Positions 18,180 through 25,997 of a stretch of DNA of 36,842 nucleotides are shown in pieces (the stretch's first letter is position 1; each line of letters starts with the position of its first letter). The position numbers and the translations under genes are program-made. The notes beneath the pieces were generated by a model. The model was not told where the DNA came from, did not search any database, and saw nothing but the letters and a program-made list of their open reading frames with translations. Origin of the DNA: Gemmatimonadota bacterium (GTDB lineage: Bacteria; Gemmatimonadota; Gemmatimonadetes; Longimicrobiales; Gaopeijiaceae); contig JAPPGZ010000062.1 in assembly GCA_028874905.1 (NCBI GenBank), positions 1-36,842 on the forward strand, in the 5' to 3' direction.

Positions 18180-18518
18180 ATGGGAGTCGCCAGGACACGT
18201 GGGACCGGCTTTGCTGCCGAAGTCGTACGGACCGCGCGTTGGGGGAGGGCGCTCGCGCACCCCGCCCGCGTGACGATTCTCACGTTGCTAGCCAAGCGTC
18301 GAACGTGTGTGTGCGGCGAGATCGTGGACGACCTCCCCCTCGCGCAGTCGACGGTCTCCCAGCATCTGCGCGTGCTTCGCGAGGAGGGTCTGATCACCGG
18401 CGAAGTGGATGGAACGCGTTCCTGTTATTGCATCGACCCGGAACAGATCCGTGCAATGATGGCCGACTTCAGTCGGCTCGGTACCAGCCTGGAGCGGGAA
18501 GCCGCGTGTGGCTGCTGA
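18180..18518 (+). CDS. ArsR/SmtB-family metalloregulatory repressor
   Basis: A 112-residue winged-helix protein. Residues 21-37 (WGRALAHPARVTILTLL) are the family's opening helices. RTCVCGEIVDDLPLAQSTVS contains Cys43-Val-Cys45 at the place where ArsR proteins bind As(III)/Sb(III) (ELCVCDL in the classical type). The recognition helix is QSTVSQHLRVLREEGLI (56-72) and the wing is GEVDGTRSCYCI. Extra cysteines are notable: Cys82/Cys84 in the wing and Cys110/Cys112 in the C-terminal CGC. In the absence of metal it should repress; thiophilic metal or metalloid binding should release it. The operator at 18127-18153 supports autoregulation. No ars pump, reductase or methyltransferase gene is near. 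The next gene is a Cys-rich micropeptide, then an SDR. Confidence 0.93.
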   Translation: MGVARTRGTGFAAEVVRTARWGRALAHPARVTILTLLAKRRTCVCGEIVDDLPLAQSTVSQHLRVLREEGLITGEVDGTRSCYCIDPEQIRAMMADFSRLGTSLEREAACGC

Positions 18519-18570
18519 CCGGATCAATGCGGGAACGATCAACACGTCAACCCAAATCATGGAGGACACG

Positions 18571-18630
18571 ATGACAAACGTCTGCGGATGTTGCTGCGGT
18601 GGCGGTTGTTGCGGCGGCCCCTGCTGCTGA
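18571..18630 (+). CDS. 19-residue cysteine-rich micropeptide downstream of arsR
   Basis: The short frame reads MTNVCGCCCGGGCCGGPCC and stops at TGA. Eight of 19 residues are Cys (5, 7, 8, 9, 13, 14, 18, 19) and five are in CC or CCC clusters; the rest is almost all Gly. GGAGG lies at 18561-18565 with a 5-base gap to the ATG, one of the best ribosome binding sites in the window, and it cannot serve any other start. The gene lies 52 bp after the arsR stop on the same strand and is followed by tandem hairpins. I do not recognise a family. A metal- or metalloid-chelating, metallothionein-like peptide controlled by ArsR is the simplest reading (inference). A leader peptide sensing cysteine supply, or a modified-peptide precursor, are alternatives. 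It is too short for usual gene callers. Confidence 0.6.
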   Translation: MTNVCGCCCGGGCCGGPCC

Positions 18631-18650
18631 GCAACTCCGGCGAGCTGCAA

Positions 18651-18681
18651 GGGGGTCGGTCAGCCGGATCGGCCGACCCCC
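18651..18681 (+). terminator. Hairpin 1 after the Cys-rich micropeptide
   Basis: GGGGGTCGG (18651-18659) pairs perfectly with CCGACCCCC (18673-18681), nine GC-rich base pairs with a 13-nt loop that itself contains CCG/CGG. It starts 20 bp after the micropeptide stop. No T-tract follows, so it is either a 3' stabiliser, an attenuator, or a terminator of a type not needing U residues. Confidence 0.45.
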
Positions 18682-18683
18682 AG

Positions 18684-18700
18684 GGGCTTGCGACAAGCCC
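18684..18700 (+). terminator. Hairpin 2 in tandem after the micropeptide
   Basis: GGGCTTG (18684-18690) and CAAGCCC (18694-18700) form a perfect 7-bp stem with loop CGA, two bases after hairpin 1. Again there is no T-tract. Two adjacent perfect stems between a micropeptide and an SDR gene argue for a transcript end or a control point separating arsR/micropeptide expression from the SDR at 18764. Confidence 0.4.
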
Positions 18701-18763
18701 ATCCCCGCCCCGATATCTGATGAACAGTTCCCAACCCGGAAACGTGCAATCAGGAAACCCGAC

Positions 18764-19891
18764 ATGACTCACACGCGCCGCCGCTTCCTCGCCACCTCTG
18801 CCGCCGCCGGCGCTGCCGCCCTTGCGCCCGGTCAGGTCCTTTCCGCTGACGGTTCCCGGGCCAGCCCCCGGGTCGACACCGCCCCCTCGCCCTCCCCCGC
18901 CCCCAACCCCCTCAGGATCCTCATCCTGGGCGGCACCGGGTTCATCGGCCCGCACCAGGTGCGGTACGCCATGTACCGTGGCCACGAGGTCACGATCTTC
19001 AACCGCGGCCGCACCGCCCCCGATCTCTTCCCCGGCGTGGAGGCGCTCATCGGCGACCGCGACGGCCAGCTCGACGCCCTGCACGGCCGCACCTGGGACG
19101 CCGTCATCGACAACAGCGGCTACGTCCCCCGGCACGTGCGCGACTCGGTGGAGCTCCTGCAGGATTCCGTCGGGCGCTACCTCTTCACGTCGACCGGATC
19201 GGTCTACAGCTTCGACCAGGACGAGATCACCGAAGACGGAGTGCTGCTGCCCATCGAGGATCCCGACAGCGAGGACGTGAACCGCTACTACGGACCGCTC
19301 AAGATCCTGTGCGAGAACGCGGTCACCGACGTCTTCAAGGAGCGCGGCACCGTCCTGCGGCTCCACGTTGTGGCGGGACCCGGCGACACCACCGATCGGT
19401 ACACCTACTGGCCCGTGCGGATCGACCACGGCGGCGAGATCATCGCGCCGGGCAGCCAGCACACCCCCGTCCAGTACATCGACGTGCGCGACCTGGCCGA
19501 GTTCATGATCCTGTGTCTCGAGCGCGACATCGGCGGCACCTACAACACGGCAGGGCCCGCCCTGGACCCGACCTCGATGGCCGAGTTCCTGTACGGCGTG
19601 CGCGCCATCACCAGCACGCCGCTGTCGTTCACCTGGATCGACGAGCAATTCCTGGCGGACCGGGAAGCCCGCTTCCAGCTGTGGTATCCGCCCACCGAGG
19701 GGCCGATCCGAGGTCTGTCACGGGTGCGGTCCCACAAGGCGGTCGCCGCCGGCCTCAAATTCCGGCCGCTGGCGGAAACGGCGGTCGACACGCTGCACTG
19801 GTTCAAGTCGCTGCCCGAGGAGCGGCGGAACGCCTTTGAGCTCAACGTGGAGCGGGACCAGGCGATCCTTGAGGAATGGAAGGCCCGGTAG
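18764..19891 (+). CDS. Tat-exported NAD(P)-binding SDR / epimerase-family protein (copy 2)
   Basis: A 375-residue protein from the ATG at 18764 (AGGAAA upstream). The Tat signal is THTRRRFLATSAAAGAAAL. A Pro/Ser linker (SPSPAPNP) precedes the Rossmann motif ILILGGTGFIGPHQ (52-65). DNSG is at 116-119 and the Tyr176/Lys180 pair is in RYYGPLK. It is clearly paralogous to the SDR at 14084: both share IFNRGRT-like, DRDG, WDAVIDNSG, PRHVRDS, EITED/GITED and DRYTYWPVR/DRWTYWPVR segments. The substrate is unknown. It may be transcribed from the arsR promoter by read-through or from its own promoter after the hairpins. Its last 50 bp overlap the convergent DUF885 gene. Confidence 0.9.
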   Translation: MTHTRRRFLATSAAAGAAALAPGQVLSADGSRASPRVDTAPSPSPAPNPLRILILGGTGFIGPHQVRYAMYRGHEVTIFNRGRTAPDLFPGVEALIGDRDGQLDALHGRTWDAVIDNSGYVPRHVRDSVELLQDSVGRYLFTSTGSVYSFDQDEITEDGVLLPIEDPDSEDVNRYYGPLKILCENAVTDVFKERGTVLRLHVVAGPGDTTDRYTYWPVRIDHGGEIIAPGSQHTPVQYIDVRDLAEFMILCLERDIGGTYNTAGPALDPTSMAEFLYGVRAITSTPLSFTWIDEQFLADREARFQLWYPPTEGPIRGLSRVRSHKAVAAGLKFRPLAETAVDTLHWFKSLPEERRNAFELNVERDQAILEEWKAR

Positions 19892-21683
19892 GGTCCCCAT
19901 AGAACCGCCACGCCGCCCGGAAGTCTCGCGGCGGCGCCTGGCCGAGCAGCCGCGCCCGCACCATCTCGATCGGCATGCGGCCGCCCTGCAGGATCGTGTC
20001 GTGTAACTCGCGTTCGGTCATCTCGCCGCCGCCGACCAGCTGCTCCTGCAGCGTGCGGATCTGCAGGCCGCCCAACATGTACGCGGCCTGGTACAGCGGT
20101 GAGTAGTTCCCGTTGAAGGAGCGGCGCACCTCCGCTGTCGCGTTCGCGGGCTCGTGGCCGACCCGGTCCACCAGGAAGGCGATCGCCTCGTCGGGCGTCA
20201 TCTCGCCGAGGTGGAAGCTCAGCGAGAAGATGATCCGCGCGGCCCGGTGCATGCGCCAGAAGAGCATCCCGATCCGGTCCTCCGGCGTCGACGGGAACCC
20301 CATGTCCCACAGCCGCATCTCCCAGTACAGCGCCCAGCCCTCGCCCCAGAACGGCGTGCGGAAGAGGTTCCGGTGCGAGTTGTAGCGCTCGGTCATGAAG
20401 CCCTGCAGGTGATGCCCCGGGATCAGCTCATGGTGAACCGTGGCGCGCGCGAAGTGGATGTTGTTCCCGCGCATGCTCATGCGCTTTTCGTCGTGGGTCA
20501 TTTCGTCGGTCGGGAACGAGACGCGGATGACCTCGCCACCCAGGAAGAACGGGGCCACGCGCTGACGCTCGGGTGACATCATCTCCAGCCGCCACACCTC
20601 GTTTGCCAGCGGCGGCAGCGTAACCAGGTCCCGCTCCTCGAGGAAGTCGACCGCCTCCTGCGCCAGCTCCACGATCAGTTCGGGCTGCCGGCCAGGCTCC
20701 ACGTGCAGCGTCTTCACATGCTCCAGTGCCGCCCGCCAGTCGTCGCCGTACCCCAGGTCCCGGGACGCCTCCAGCATGCGGGCGTCGCACCACGCGAACT
20801 CGCGTTCGGCGATTGCGATCAGCTCTTCGGGCGTGTACGGGATCATCTCATAGAGCAGGTCCGCCTCCATCCCGTCCCGCCCGATCGGGTCGCCCACGAT
20901 CGGTTCCTCCGCGCCCTCCGGCCACCCGACGATCCGCTCGCGCAGCGTCAGCAGGTAACGGTCCAGCGCGTCGTCGGCCTCCCCGTACGGCTGCTGGGCC
21001 CACCAGGTGAAGAGGGGGTCGTAGCCCTCGTAGTGGCGGTACCACGCGCCGAGAGCCCGTGCGTAAGACTGAAGGAGCCGCACGGCCCGCAATCCGGTGA
21101 TCGGCGTCGGTGTGGGCTGCCCGTCCCCGTCATCCCCAGCCCCCCCGGCGGTTGCGCGGGACTTCAGCGCGCGGTCGGCCGCGTCCACCGCTTCGGCCAG
21201 CGCTGCCAGACTCCCCGCGATCGCCTGCCCTTCGACCTCCCTGCGCGAGTGGCGGAGGTCGAGCAGGGCGACGATGTCGTCCGCGAAGGGGAGCAGCGGG
21301 AGCACCTCGGCCACCATGCGCCCCTCCCGCTCGAGCAGCTCCCGGCGGTACCGCACCTCACTGCCGAGCAGAACAAGATCGATGCTGCCCTCCACGTCGC
21401 CGGGAGCGACCCGCAGCGCGTCCAGCTCCTTCGCCCACCCGGCCAGGAATTCGCGCATGCGTTGCTGCCGCGCCGCAGAGTGCGGAATGTCGCCCCACCT
21501 GCGCTCCAGTACACCCAGGTCGGAGCTGAACCGCTCCACGACCTGCGCGAGGCTGGATTCCTCGAAGGCGGCGACGCCCTCCAGGCCCGGCGTCGGCGCG
21601 CCGGCCTGTCCCGATGCCGTTCCCGGCGCGGCCACCACCGCTGCCACTGTCCACAGAAGCCGTCCAAGGCGACGAGTTTTCAC
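19842..21683 (-). CDS. Secreted DUF885 family zinc-peptidase-like protein
   Basis: A 613-residue protein from a GTG at 21683 with AGGAGG upstream. The N-terminus is a signal peptide (RLLWTVAAVVAAPGTASGQ). The region around residue 418 reads VHHELIPGHHLQGF, the HExxxH-type motif that defines DUF885, with FWGEGWALYWEMRLWDMGF about 30 residues later supplying the downstream Glu. Other family segments are LYEMIPYTPEELIAIAEREF and FNGNYSPLYQAAYMLGGLQ. DUF885 proteins are related to thermolysin-like/M3-like metallopeptidases and are usually exported. The substrate is unknown. The tail after FRAAWRFYGDP is a Pro/Gly-rich stretch that overlaps the SDR gene by 50 bp on the opposite strand. Confidence 0.93.
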   Translation of the reverse strand: MKTRRLGRLLWTVAAVVAAPGTASGQAGAPTPGLEGVAAFEESSLAQVVERFSSDLGVLERRWGDIPHSAARQQRMREFLAGWAKELDALRVAPGDVEGSIDLVLLGSEVRYRRELLEREGRMVAEVLPLLPFADDIVALLDLRHSRREVEGQAIAGSLAALAEAVDAADRALKSRATAGGAGDDGDGQPTPTPITGLRAVRLLQSYARALGAWYRHYEGYDPLFTWWAQQPYGEADDALDRYLLTLRERIVGWPEGAEEPIVGDPIGRDGMEADLLYEMIPYTPEELIAIAEREFAWCDARMLEASRDLGYGDDWRAALEHVKTLHVEPGRQPELIVELAQEAVDFLEERDLVTLPPLANEVWRLEMMSPERQRVAPFFLGGEVIRVSFPTDEMTHDEKRMSMRGNNIHFARATVHHELIPGHHLQGFMTERYNSHRNLFRTPFWGEGWALYWEMRLWDMGFPSTPEDRIGMLFWRMHRAARIIFSLSFHLGEMTPDEAIAFLVDRVGHEPANATAEVRRSFNGNYSPLYQAAYMLGGLQIRTLQEQLVGGGEMTERELHDTILQGGRMPIEMVRARLLGQAPPRDFRAAWRFYGDPTGPSIPQGSPGPAPR

Positions 21684-21741
21684 GGTTCCCTCCTCTTAGC
21701 GTACATTGGACGCCCCCCCGGGCCGCGCTCCTGCGACCCCC

Positions 21742-22980
21742 GTGACGATCGTCCACTTGGACTCTGGACCCATGCAGGTATTCGGGCAACACGAAGCGCA
21801 GACGCTGGGGCAGCTCACGCGGGTCGCCCAGAGGGCCGAACACGCCGCCCTGATGGCCGACGGCCACCTCGGGTACGTCATGCCGATCGGCGGCGTCGCG
21901 GCATATCGCAACCAGGTGAGCGTGGCCGGCGTGGGGTTCGACATCGCGTGCGGGAACGCCGCGGTCCGCACCGATCTCGGCCTGGACGACCTGGCTGATC
22001 GTCCCGGTGGCCTCCGGCGCAGCCTCGAGCGCATCGGCGACGAGATTCAGGACGGCCTCACCTTCGGGATCGGCGGCACGAACAAGTCATCCGATACCCC
22101 GGCGGACCACCCTCTCTTCGAAGACCCGGCCTGGAAAGCCGTGCCGTCCCGGCACCGGGCCGCGCTACGCGACAAGGCCCGCAAGCAGCTGGGCACGGTG
22201 GGCTCGGGCAATCACTACGTCGACGTCTTCGCCGACGAAAAGGACCGCATCTGGGTCGGCGTCCATTTCGGGTCGCGCGGCTTCGGTCACACCGTTGCCT
22301 CGTCGTTCCTCGCCATCGGGCAGGGGGCCGAGTGGGGCACACGCGTGCCCGAGGCCGAGGTCATCCTCGACCTGGACGCGCCCGTCGGCCACGACTACTG
22401 GCACCTCATGAACCTGGCGGGCCGCTATGCGTATGCCGGTCGCGAGTGGGCGGTCCGCAAGGCCGTCGAGATCGTCGGCGGCGCCGAGGTCGAGCTGGTC
22501 CACAACCACCACAACTTCGCATGGGAGGAGGAGCACTTCGGCGAGACGTTCGTGGTGGTGCGCAAAGGGGCGACGCCGGCGTTCCCGGGTCAGCAGGGGT
22601 TCGTGGGCGGCTCGATGGGCGACGACTCGGTGATTCTGGAGGGGGCCCGAGGCGATACGCCCGGGTCAGCGGCCGCGGAGCTTCAAATGACGGCCCTTTA
22701 TTCCACCGTCCATGGTGCGGGCCGCGTCATGAGCCGCACTGCCGCGCGGGGAAAGCGCCACCGCCGCACGGGCAAGGTGCTGAAGCGCGGGAAGGTGTCT
22801 CGGGAGATGATGAACGACTGGGTCGACCGCAAAGGCGTTGTCCTTCGCGGCGGCGGAACGGACGAGAGCCCTCATGTGTACCGGAGGCTATCCGACGTGC
22901 TGGCCGCCCAGGGGGACACGGTCAACGTGTTGCACACGCTGCGACCACTTGTGGTGGTGATGGCGGGCGCGGGATGGTAG
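21742..22980 (+). CDS. rtcB: RtcB-family RNA ligase
   Basis: A 412-residue protein if it starts at the GTG at 21742. The frame opens at a TTG at 21706, but that leaves only 22 bp to the divergent DUF885 start. An ATG at 21772 is also possible; none has a good SD. Conserved sites, numbered from 21742: GFDIACG with Asp67 and Cys70, GSGNHYVDV with His158, VHFGSRGFGH with His175, VHNHHNF with the last Mn-binding His near 256, and STVHGAGRVMSR with His324, the residue that is guanylylated in characterised RtcB. RtcB joins 2',3'-cyclic phosphate or 3'-phosphate RNA ends to 5'-OH ends with GTP and Mn, in RNA repair or tRNA splicing. No archease, RtcA or RtcR gene is nearby. Confidence 0.93.
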   Translation: MTIVHLDSGPMQVFGQHEAQTLGQLTRVAQRAEHAALMADGHLGYVMPIGGVAAYRNQVSVAGVGFDIACGNAAVRTDLGLDDLADRPGGLRRSLERIGDEIQDGLTFGIGGTNKSSDTPADHPLFEDPAWKAVPSRHRAALRDKARKQLGTVGSGNHYVDVFADEKDRIWVGVHFGSRGFGHTVASSFLAIGQGAEWGTRVPEAEVILDLDAPVGHDYWHLMNLAGRYAYAGREWAVRKAVEIVGGAEVELVHNHHNFAWEEEHFGETFVVVRKGATPAFPGQQGFVGGSMGDDSVILEGARGDTPGSAAAELQMTALYSTVHGAGRVMSRTAARGKRHRRTGKVLKRGKVSREMMNDWVDRKGVVLRGGGTDESPHVYRRLSDVLAAQGDTVNVLHTLRPLVVVMAGAGW

Positions 22981-23012
22981 GACGGATCAGCCAGGCTCGG
23001 AAGGGGACCTGC

Positions 23013-23681
23013 ATGATCAGTGCCGCCAGATCCGTTCAACAGCCAACTGGTCGCGGCGATGCCCTCACCCGCACCCGCAGCAGGCCGTCGGCGCGAGTCA
23101 CCGTCCTCGCCCTGTTGAGCGCGTGCGCGCTCGGTTGTGCCAGCCGTATCGTGGAGGCGGGCTCAGCAACCGCCGAGGGCGAAGCCGTCCTGGCGGCACT
23201 GGAACATGTGGCCGCAATGAAGTGGGGCGAACGGTCGACCATCCTCATCGAGGGGAGGGCAGCCGTTGCGTACGACAGTGAAGAGCCGCTCTCCGAGTCC
23301 ACTCGCGGCTTCCTGGACGAGGCCTTCAAGGCACGGGGCTGGCGTTGGTCCACGGAAGACCCTCTGGTACCCACGGGGAATTGCAGCTTCCCTGATGGCG
23401 ACTGTCGTTTGAAGGACCCTACGGAGCTACATCTCACCTTCTCCGCCAAGCCCTGGCCCGGAGAGGACGACTACCGTGGGGAAGACCCGAATCTCTTGCA
23501 GTGGGACAGATTCGTTGTGGAGCCAGTGGCGGGACAGGAAGGCTACAAGGTACACGTCAGGTGGCTGGGCAGCTTCACTTGGCGCGGAGGGCATCAGGCC
23601 GAACTGGGAGGCGAGGGACTATTGGTCACACGAGGGAACGACGGGTTGGTGGTCGAGAGCGTGATGCAGTGGATCACGTGA
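23013..23681 (+). CDS. Hypothetical lipoprotein
   Basis: A 222-residue protein with AAGGGG before the ATG, 32 bp after rtcB. After a long basic N-region it has a hydrophobic stretch ending in the lipobox ALGC (Cys42). The mature part carries EGEAVLAALEHVAAMKWGER, then a Cys pair in GNCSFPDGDC that could form a disulphide, and ends in beta-rich sequence (KVHVRWLGSFTWRGG, GLLVTRGNDGLVVESVMQW). I do not recognise the family. The N-terminal VLAALEHVA segment followed by a strand-rich region gives no functional hint. It may be co-transcribed with rtcB, but the shared role, if any, is not evident. Confidence 0.7.
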   Translation: MISAARSVQQPTGRGDALTRTRSRPSARVTVLALLSACALGCASRIVEAGSATAEGEAVLAALEHVAAMKWGERSTILIEGRAAVAYDSEEPLSESTRGFLDEAFKARGWRWSTEDPLVPTGNCSFPDGDCRLKDPTELHLTFSAKPWPGEDDYRGEDPNLLQWDRFVVEPVAGQEGYKVHVRWLGSFTWRGGHQAELGGEGLLVTRGNDGLVVESVMQWIT

Positions 23682-23728
23682 AGTTGCCACCCAAGCGGTC
23701 GAAGCACTCGATCACTCTTGTCCCGCCA

Positions 23729-24511
23729 CTACGACCCCGCCGCTGCCCTCCCCGCCATCAGCGCCGCTGAGTCGCTCACGATGATCATCCGGAAGCCCTG
23801 CTCGAGGCGCTCGGCGATGTCGTCCACGCTGGCGGTGATGCCGCACGGCACCTGATGGGCCTGGCACGCGGCCAGCACGCTTTGGATCGCAGCCTCCACC
23901 GCCTCCATGTCATCCCCATAGGACTGGCGCAGGTCGTCGGGACCGGCGAAGACCACGCTGACGCCCTCGGTGCCAACGATCTCGTCAACCCTGTCCACCC
24001 CGGCCCGGGTTTCCACGATGAGCATGCTGAACCGCGAGCCCGAGGGGTTGCCGGGCCAGTGGTCGTCGCCCATCGCGGCAACGGCGACGGTCGCCTCCTC
24101 GGCCGATTCCACACGCGGGAAGAAGATCGCCGCCACACCCTCGTCGAGCGCTGCGGCCACGTTCGCCCCGGCCGCCTCCACACCGTCGCGAATCGGCGGA
24201 ACCCTCAAGACAAGAGGGTCAAATGGACCTGACTCAACGGAGTGGAATACCAGGTCGAGTTCTTCGCCCTGTTCCGAGAGCGCGCCCTCCTCCGGGGTCG
24301 TCGCTCCCGAGAAGACGGCGAAGACAACCTGTCCGCTTGCGATCAATTCCACCACGGCGGACGGGTTTGGTGCGGCGGACTCCGTCTCGGCAGACCCCAT
24401 CGCCGGGTCGCCGGCCTGCTCCGGAGCAGAGCACGCGATGGCGGCCGCAAGGGGCGCGATGAGGGCCGTCGTCAGGGCGCAGAGCGGAGTGCGTGGCTGG
24501 GTGACGGGCAT
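23729..24511 (-). CDS. Exported HpcH/HpaI aldolase-like protein
   Basis: A 260-residue protein with AGGAA before the ATG. Residues 8-27 are a hydrophobic export signal ending in AIAC; Cys27 may be lipidated, though the box lacks a good -3 residue. A linker of Ala/Glu/Pro follows. The rest has the order of motifs seen in HpcH/HpaI metal-dependent aldolases: VLRVPP (Arg103), FFPRVESAEEA, MLIVETRAGVDRVDEI with Glu167, and VFAGPDDLRQSYG with Asp192, the Glu and Asp being the usual metal ligands. The early catalytic His, usually in an EHG/EHA motif, is not obvious; the matching area reads FHSVESGPFD. The normal reaction is reversible retro-aldol cleavage of 2-keto-3-deoxy acids in the cytosol. Export is unusual and the lost motif may mean a changed function. 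Confidence 0.8.
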   Translation of the reverse strand: MPVTQPRTPLCALTTALIAPLAAAIACSAPEQAGDPAMGSAETESAAPNPSAVVELIASGQVVFAVFSGATTPEEGALSEQGEELDLVFHSVESGPFDPLVLRVPPIRDGVEAAGANVAAALDEGVAAIFFPRVESAEEATVAVAAMGDDHWPGNPSGSRFSMLIVETRAGVDRVDEIVGTEGVSVVFAGPDDLRQSYGDDMEAVEAAIQSVLAACQAHQVPCGITASVDDIAERLEQGFRMIIVSDSAALMAGRAAAGS

Positions 24512-24575
24512 AGGGTTCCTGGCCTCGGCTGAATTGTGATCTGGATACGCGATTCAGGACTGGAAGGTACCCTCC

Positions 24576-25838
24576 CTACCCTCGAATCTCCGCGTCAATT
24601 CCCTCCTCACCCTCCCATCTGCCAACCACTGCCGCCGCGCACGAGTCGCTGTAGACGTTGACGGCCGTGCGGGCCATGTCCAGCGGCCGGTCGATGGAGA
24701 GCATGGCGGCGACGATCAGCATCGCCTCGGGATTGTCGCCGATTCCGATCGCGCCCAGGATGATGAAGATCACCACCAGTCCCGCAGACGGAACCGCCGC
24801 GGCCCCGATCGACGCCAGCAGGGCCGTGAGGACGACGACGACCTGGGTCGCAAAGCCGATGTCGGCTCCCAGCGCCTGCGCGATGAAGAGCGCGCCCACG
24901 CACTCCATCACCGCCGTTCCGTCCATGTTGACGGTGGCGCCCATGGGCAGCGTGAACGACGACACGCGATCGGACACCCCGACCTTTTCCTGCACCGTCT
25001 TCAGGGTGACCGGCAGGGTGGCCGCGGACGAACTCGTCGAAAACGCCACCAGCAGCGGCTCCCTCATGTTCATCGCGTGCTTCCAGGGAGATACGCGCGC
25101 CCAGAAGTACAGCAGGAGAGGCAGCGTGATGAGGAAGTGGATGGCGAGACCCGAGGTCAGCCCCGCGACGTATTTCGCCAGGTTGCCGAAGGCCAGCAGA
25201 CCCGTCTCGTCGACCATGGTGACCATCAGCCCGAAGACCCCGATCGGGAGCAGCCTGATGATGCCCGTCGTCAGGGCCATCATCGCCTGGAAGAGCGCGC
25301 CGACCAGGTCCGTGATCTTTGTGCGCGGACCTTCCGGCAGGGTCGTGACGGCCGCTCCGAAGACGATGCAGAAGAAGATGACCATCAGCATGTCGCCGGC
25401 CGACGCCGCCCCGATGAAGTTGTCCGGAACGATGGTGTACAGCAGATCGACGAACGACTCCGGCGTAGCGAGATCAGGGGGCTCCGCTCCGGTGTCGGTC
25501 ACCGGATACCCCCGTCCCGGATTGATGATGTTGAACAGGAGCAGACCGGTAAGAGCAGCCAGGAGGCTCGATACCAGGTAGTACCCCAGCGTCTTGCCGA
25601 ACATCCGGCCCACGGTGCGCCCGCTGCCGGCCGATGCCACTCCCGAGATGATGGAGGCGATGACCAGCGGGACGATGATCATTCGCAGGAGGCGCATGAA
25701 CAGGCCGCCCACCCAGCCGACGTTGTCCGCGACGGCTGCTCCCCCTGGAGACAGGCCGATGCCGATGCCCAGTATCATCGCGATCACTACCTGCCAATGA
25801 AGACGCTTGTACCAGGGGTTGTCGGGATTGTATTCCAT
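24576..25838 (-). CDS. Dicarboxylate/amino acid:cation symporter (DAACS/SLC1 family)
   Basis: A 420-residue membrane protein from the ATG at 25838 (AGAGAG upstream). The frame is open further up but has no membrane sequence there. It has about eight hydrophobic helices beginning WQVVIAMILGIGIGLSPGG. Family signatures are the serine-rich hairpin FSTSSSAATLPVT, the unwound segment LPMGATVNMDGTAV (NMDGT binds cation and substrate), the second hairpin AAAVPSAGLVVIF, and DRPLDMARTAVNVYSDSCAA, in which Asp and Asn coordinate substrate in GltPh-like carriers. It should import aspartate/glutamate or C4-dicarboxylates with Na+ or H+. It is transcribed in the same direction as the aldolase-like gene 65 bp downstream, and divergently from the CBM9-like gene. 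Confidence 0.95.
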   Translation of the reverse strand: MEYNPDNPWYKRLHWQVVIAMILGIGIGLSPGGAAVADNVGWVGGLFMRLLRMIIVPLVIASIISGVASAGSGRTVGRMFGKTLGYYLVSSLLAALTGLLLFNIINPGRGYPVTDTGAEPPDLATPESFVDLLYTIVPDNFIGAASAGDMLMVIFFCIVFGAAVTTLPEGPRTKITDLVGALFQAMMALTTGIIRLLPIGVFGLMVTMVDETGLLAFGNLAKYVAGLTSGLAIHFLITLPLLLYFWARVSPWKHAMNMREPLLVAFSTSSSAATLPVTLKTVQEKVGVSDRVSSFTLPMGATVNMDGTAVMECVGALFIAQALGADIGFATQVVVVLTALLASIGAAAVPSAGLVVIFIILGAIGIGDNPEAMLIVAAMLSIDRPLDMARTAVNVYSDSCAAAVVGRWEGEEGIDAEIRG

Positions 25839-25997
25839 GGGTCTCTCTTTGGGAGCAGGAGGCTGGAAACGGCGGGCTCGGAGCCCGGCGCGGACGTCCG
25901 CAGGCATTTGCCAAGGCGGGAAGGTGGTGGCCGCGATTCCCATCCGTCAAGTTGAGGGGGTCGCCCGGGAGAACACGCGCGAGCACAAGTGCAACGC

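Noticed and set aside
21706..21741. TTG at 21706 as the rtcB start
   Set aside because: It would leave 22 bp between two divergent start codons, has no SD and adds a Pro/Ala-rich stretch without homology to RtcB.
24520..24555. Loose inverted repeat TGAAT...ATTCA upstream of the aldolase-like gene
   Set aside because: Only five-base arms with a long spacer; not distinguishable from chance.
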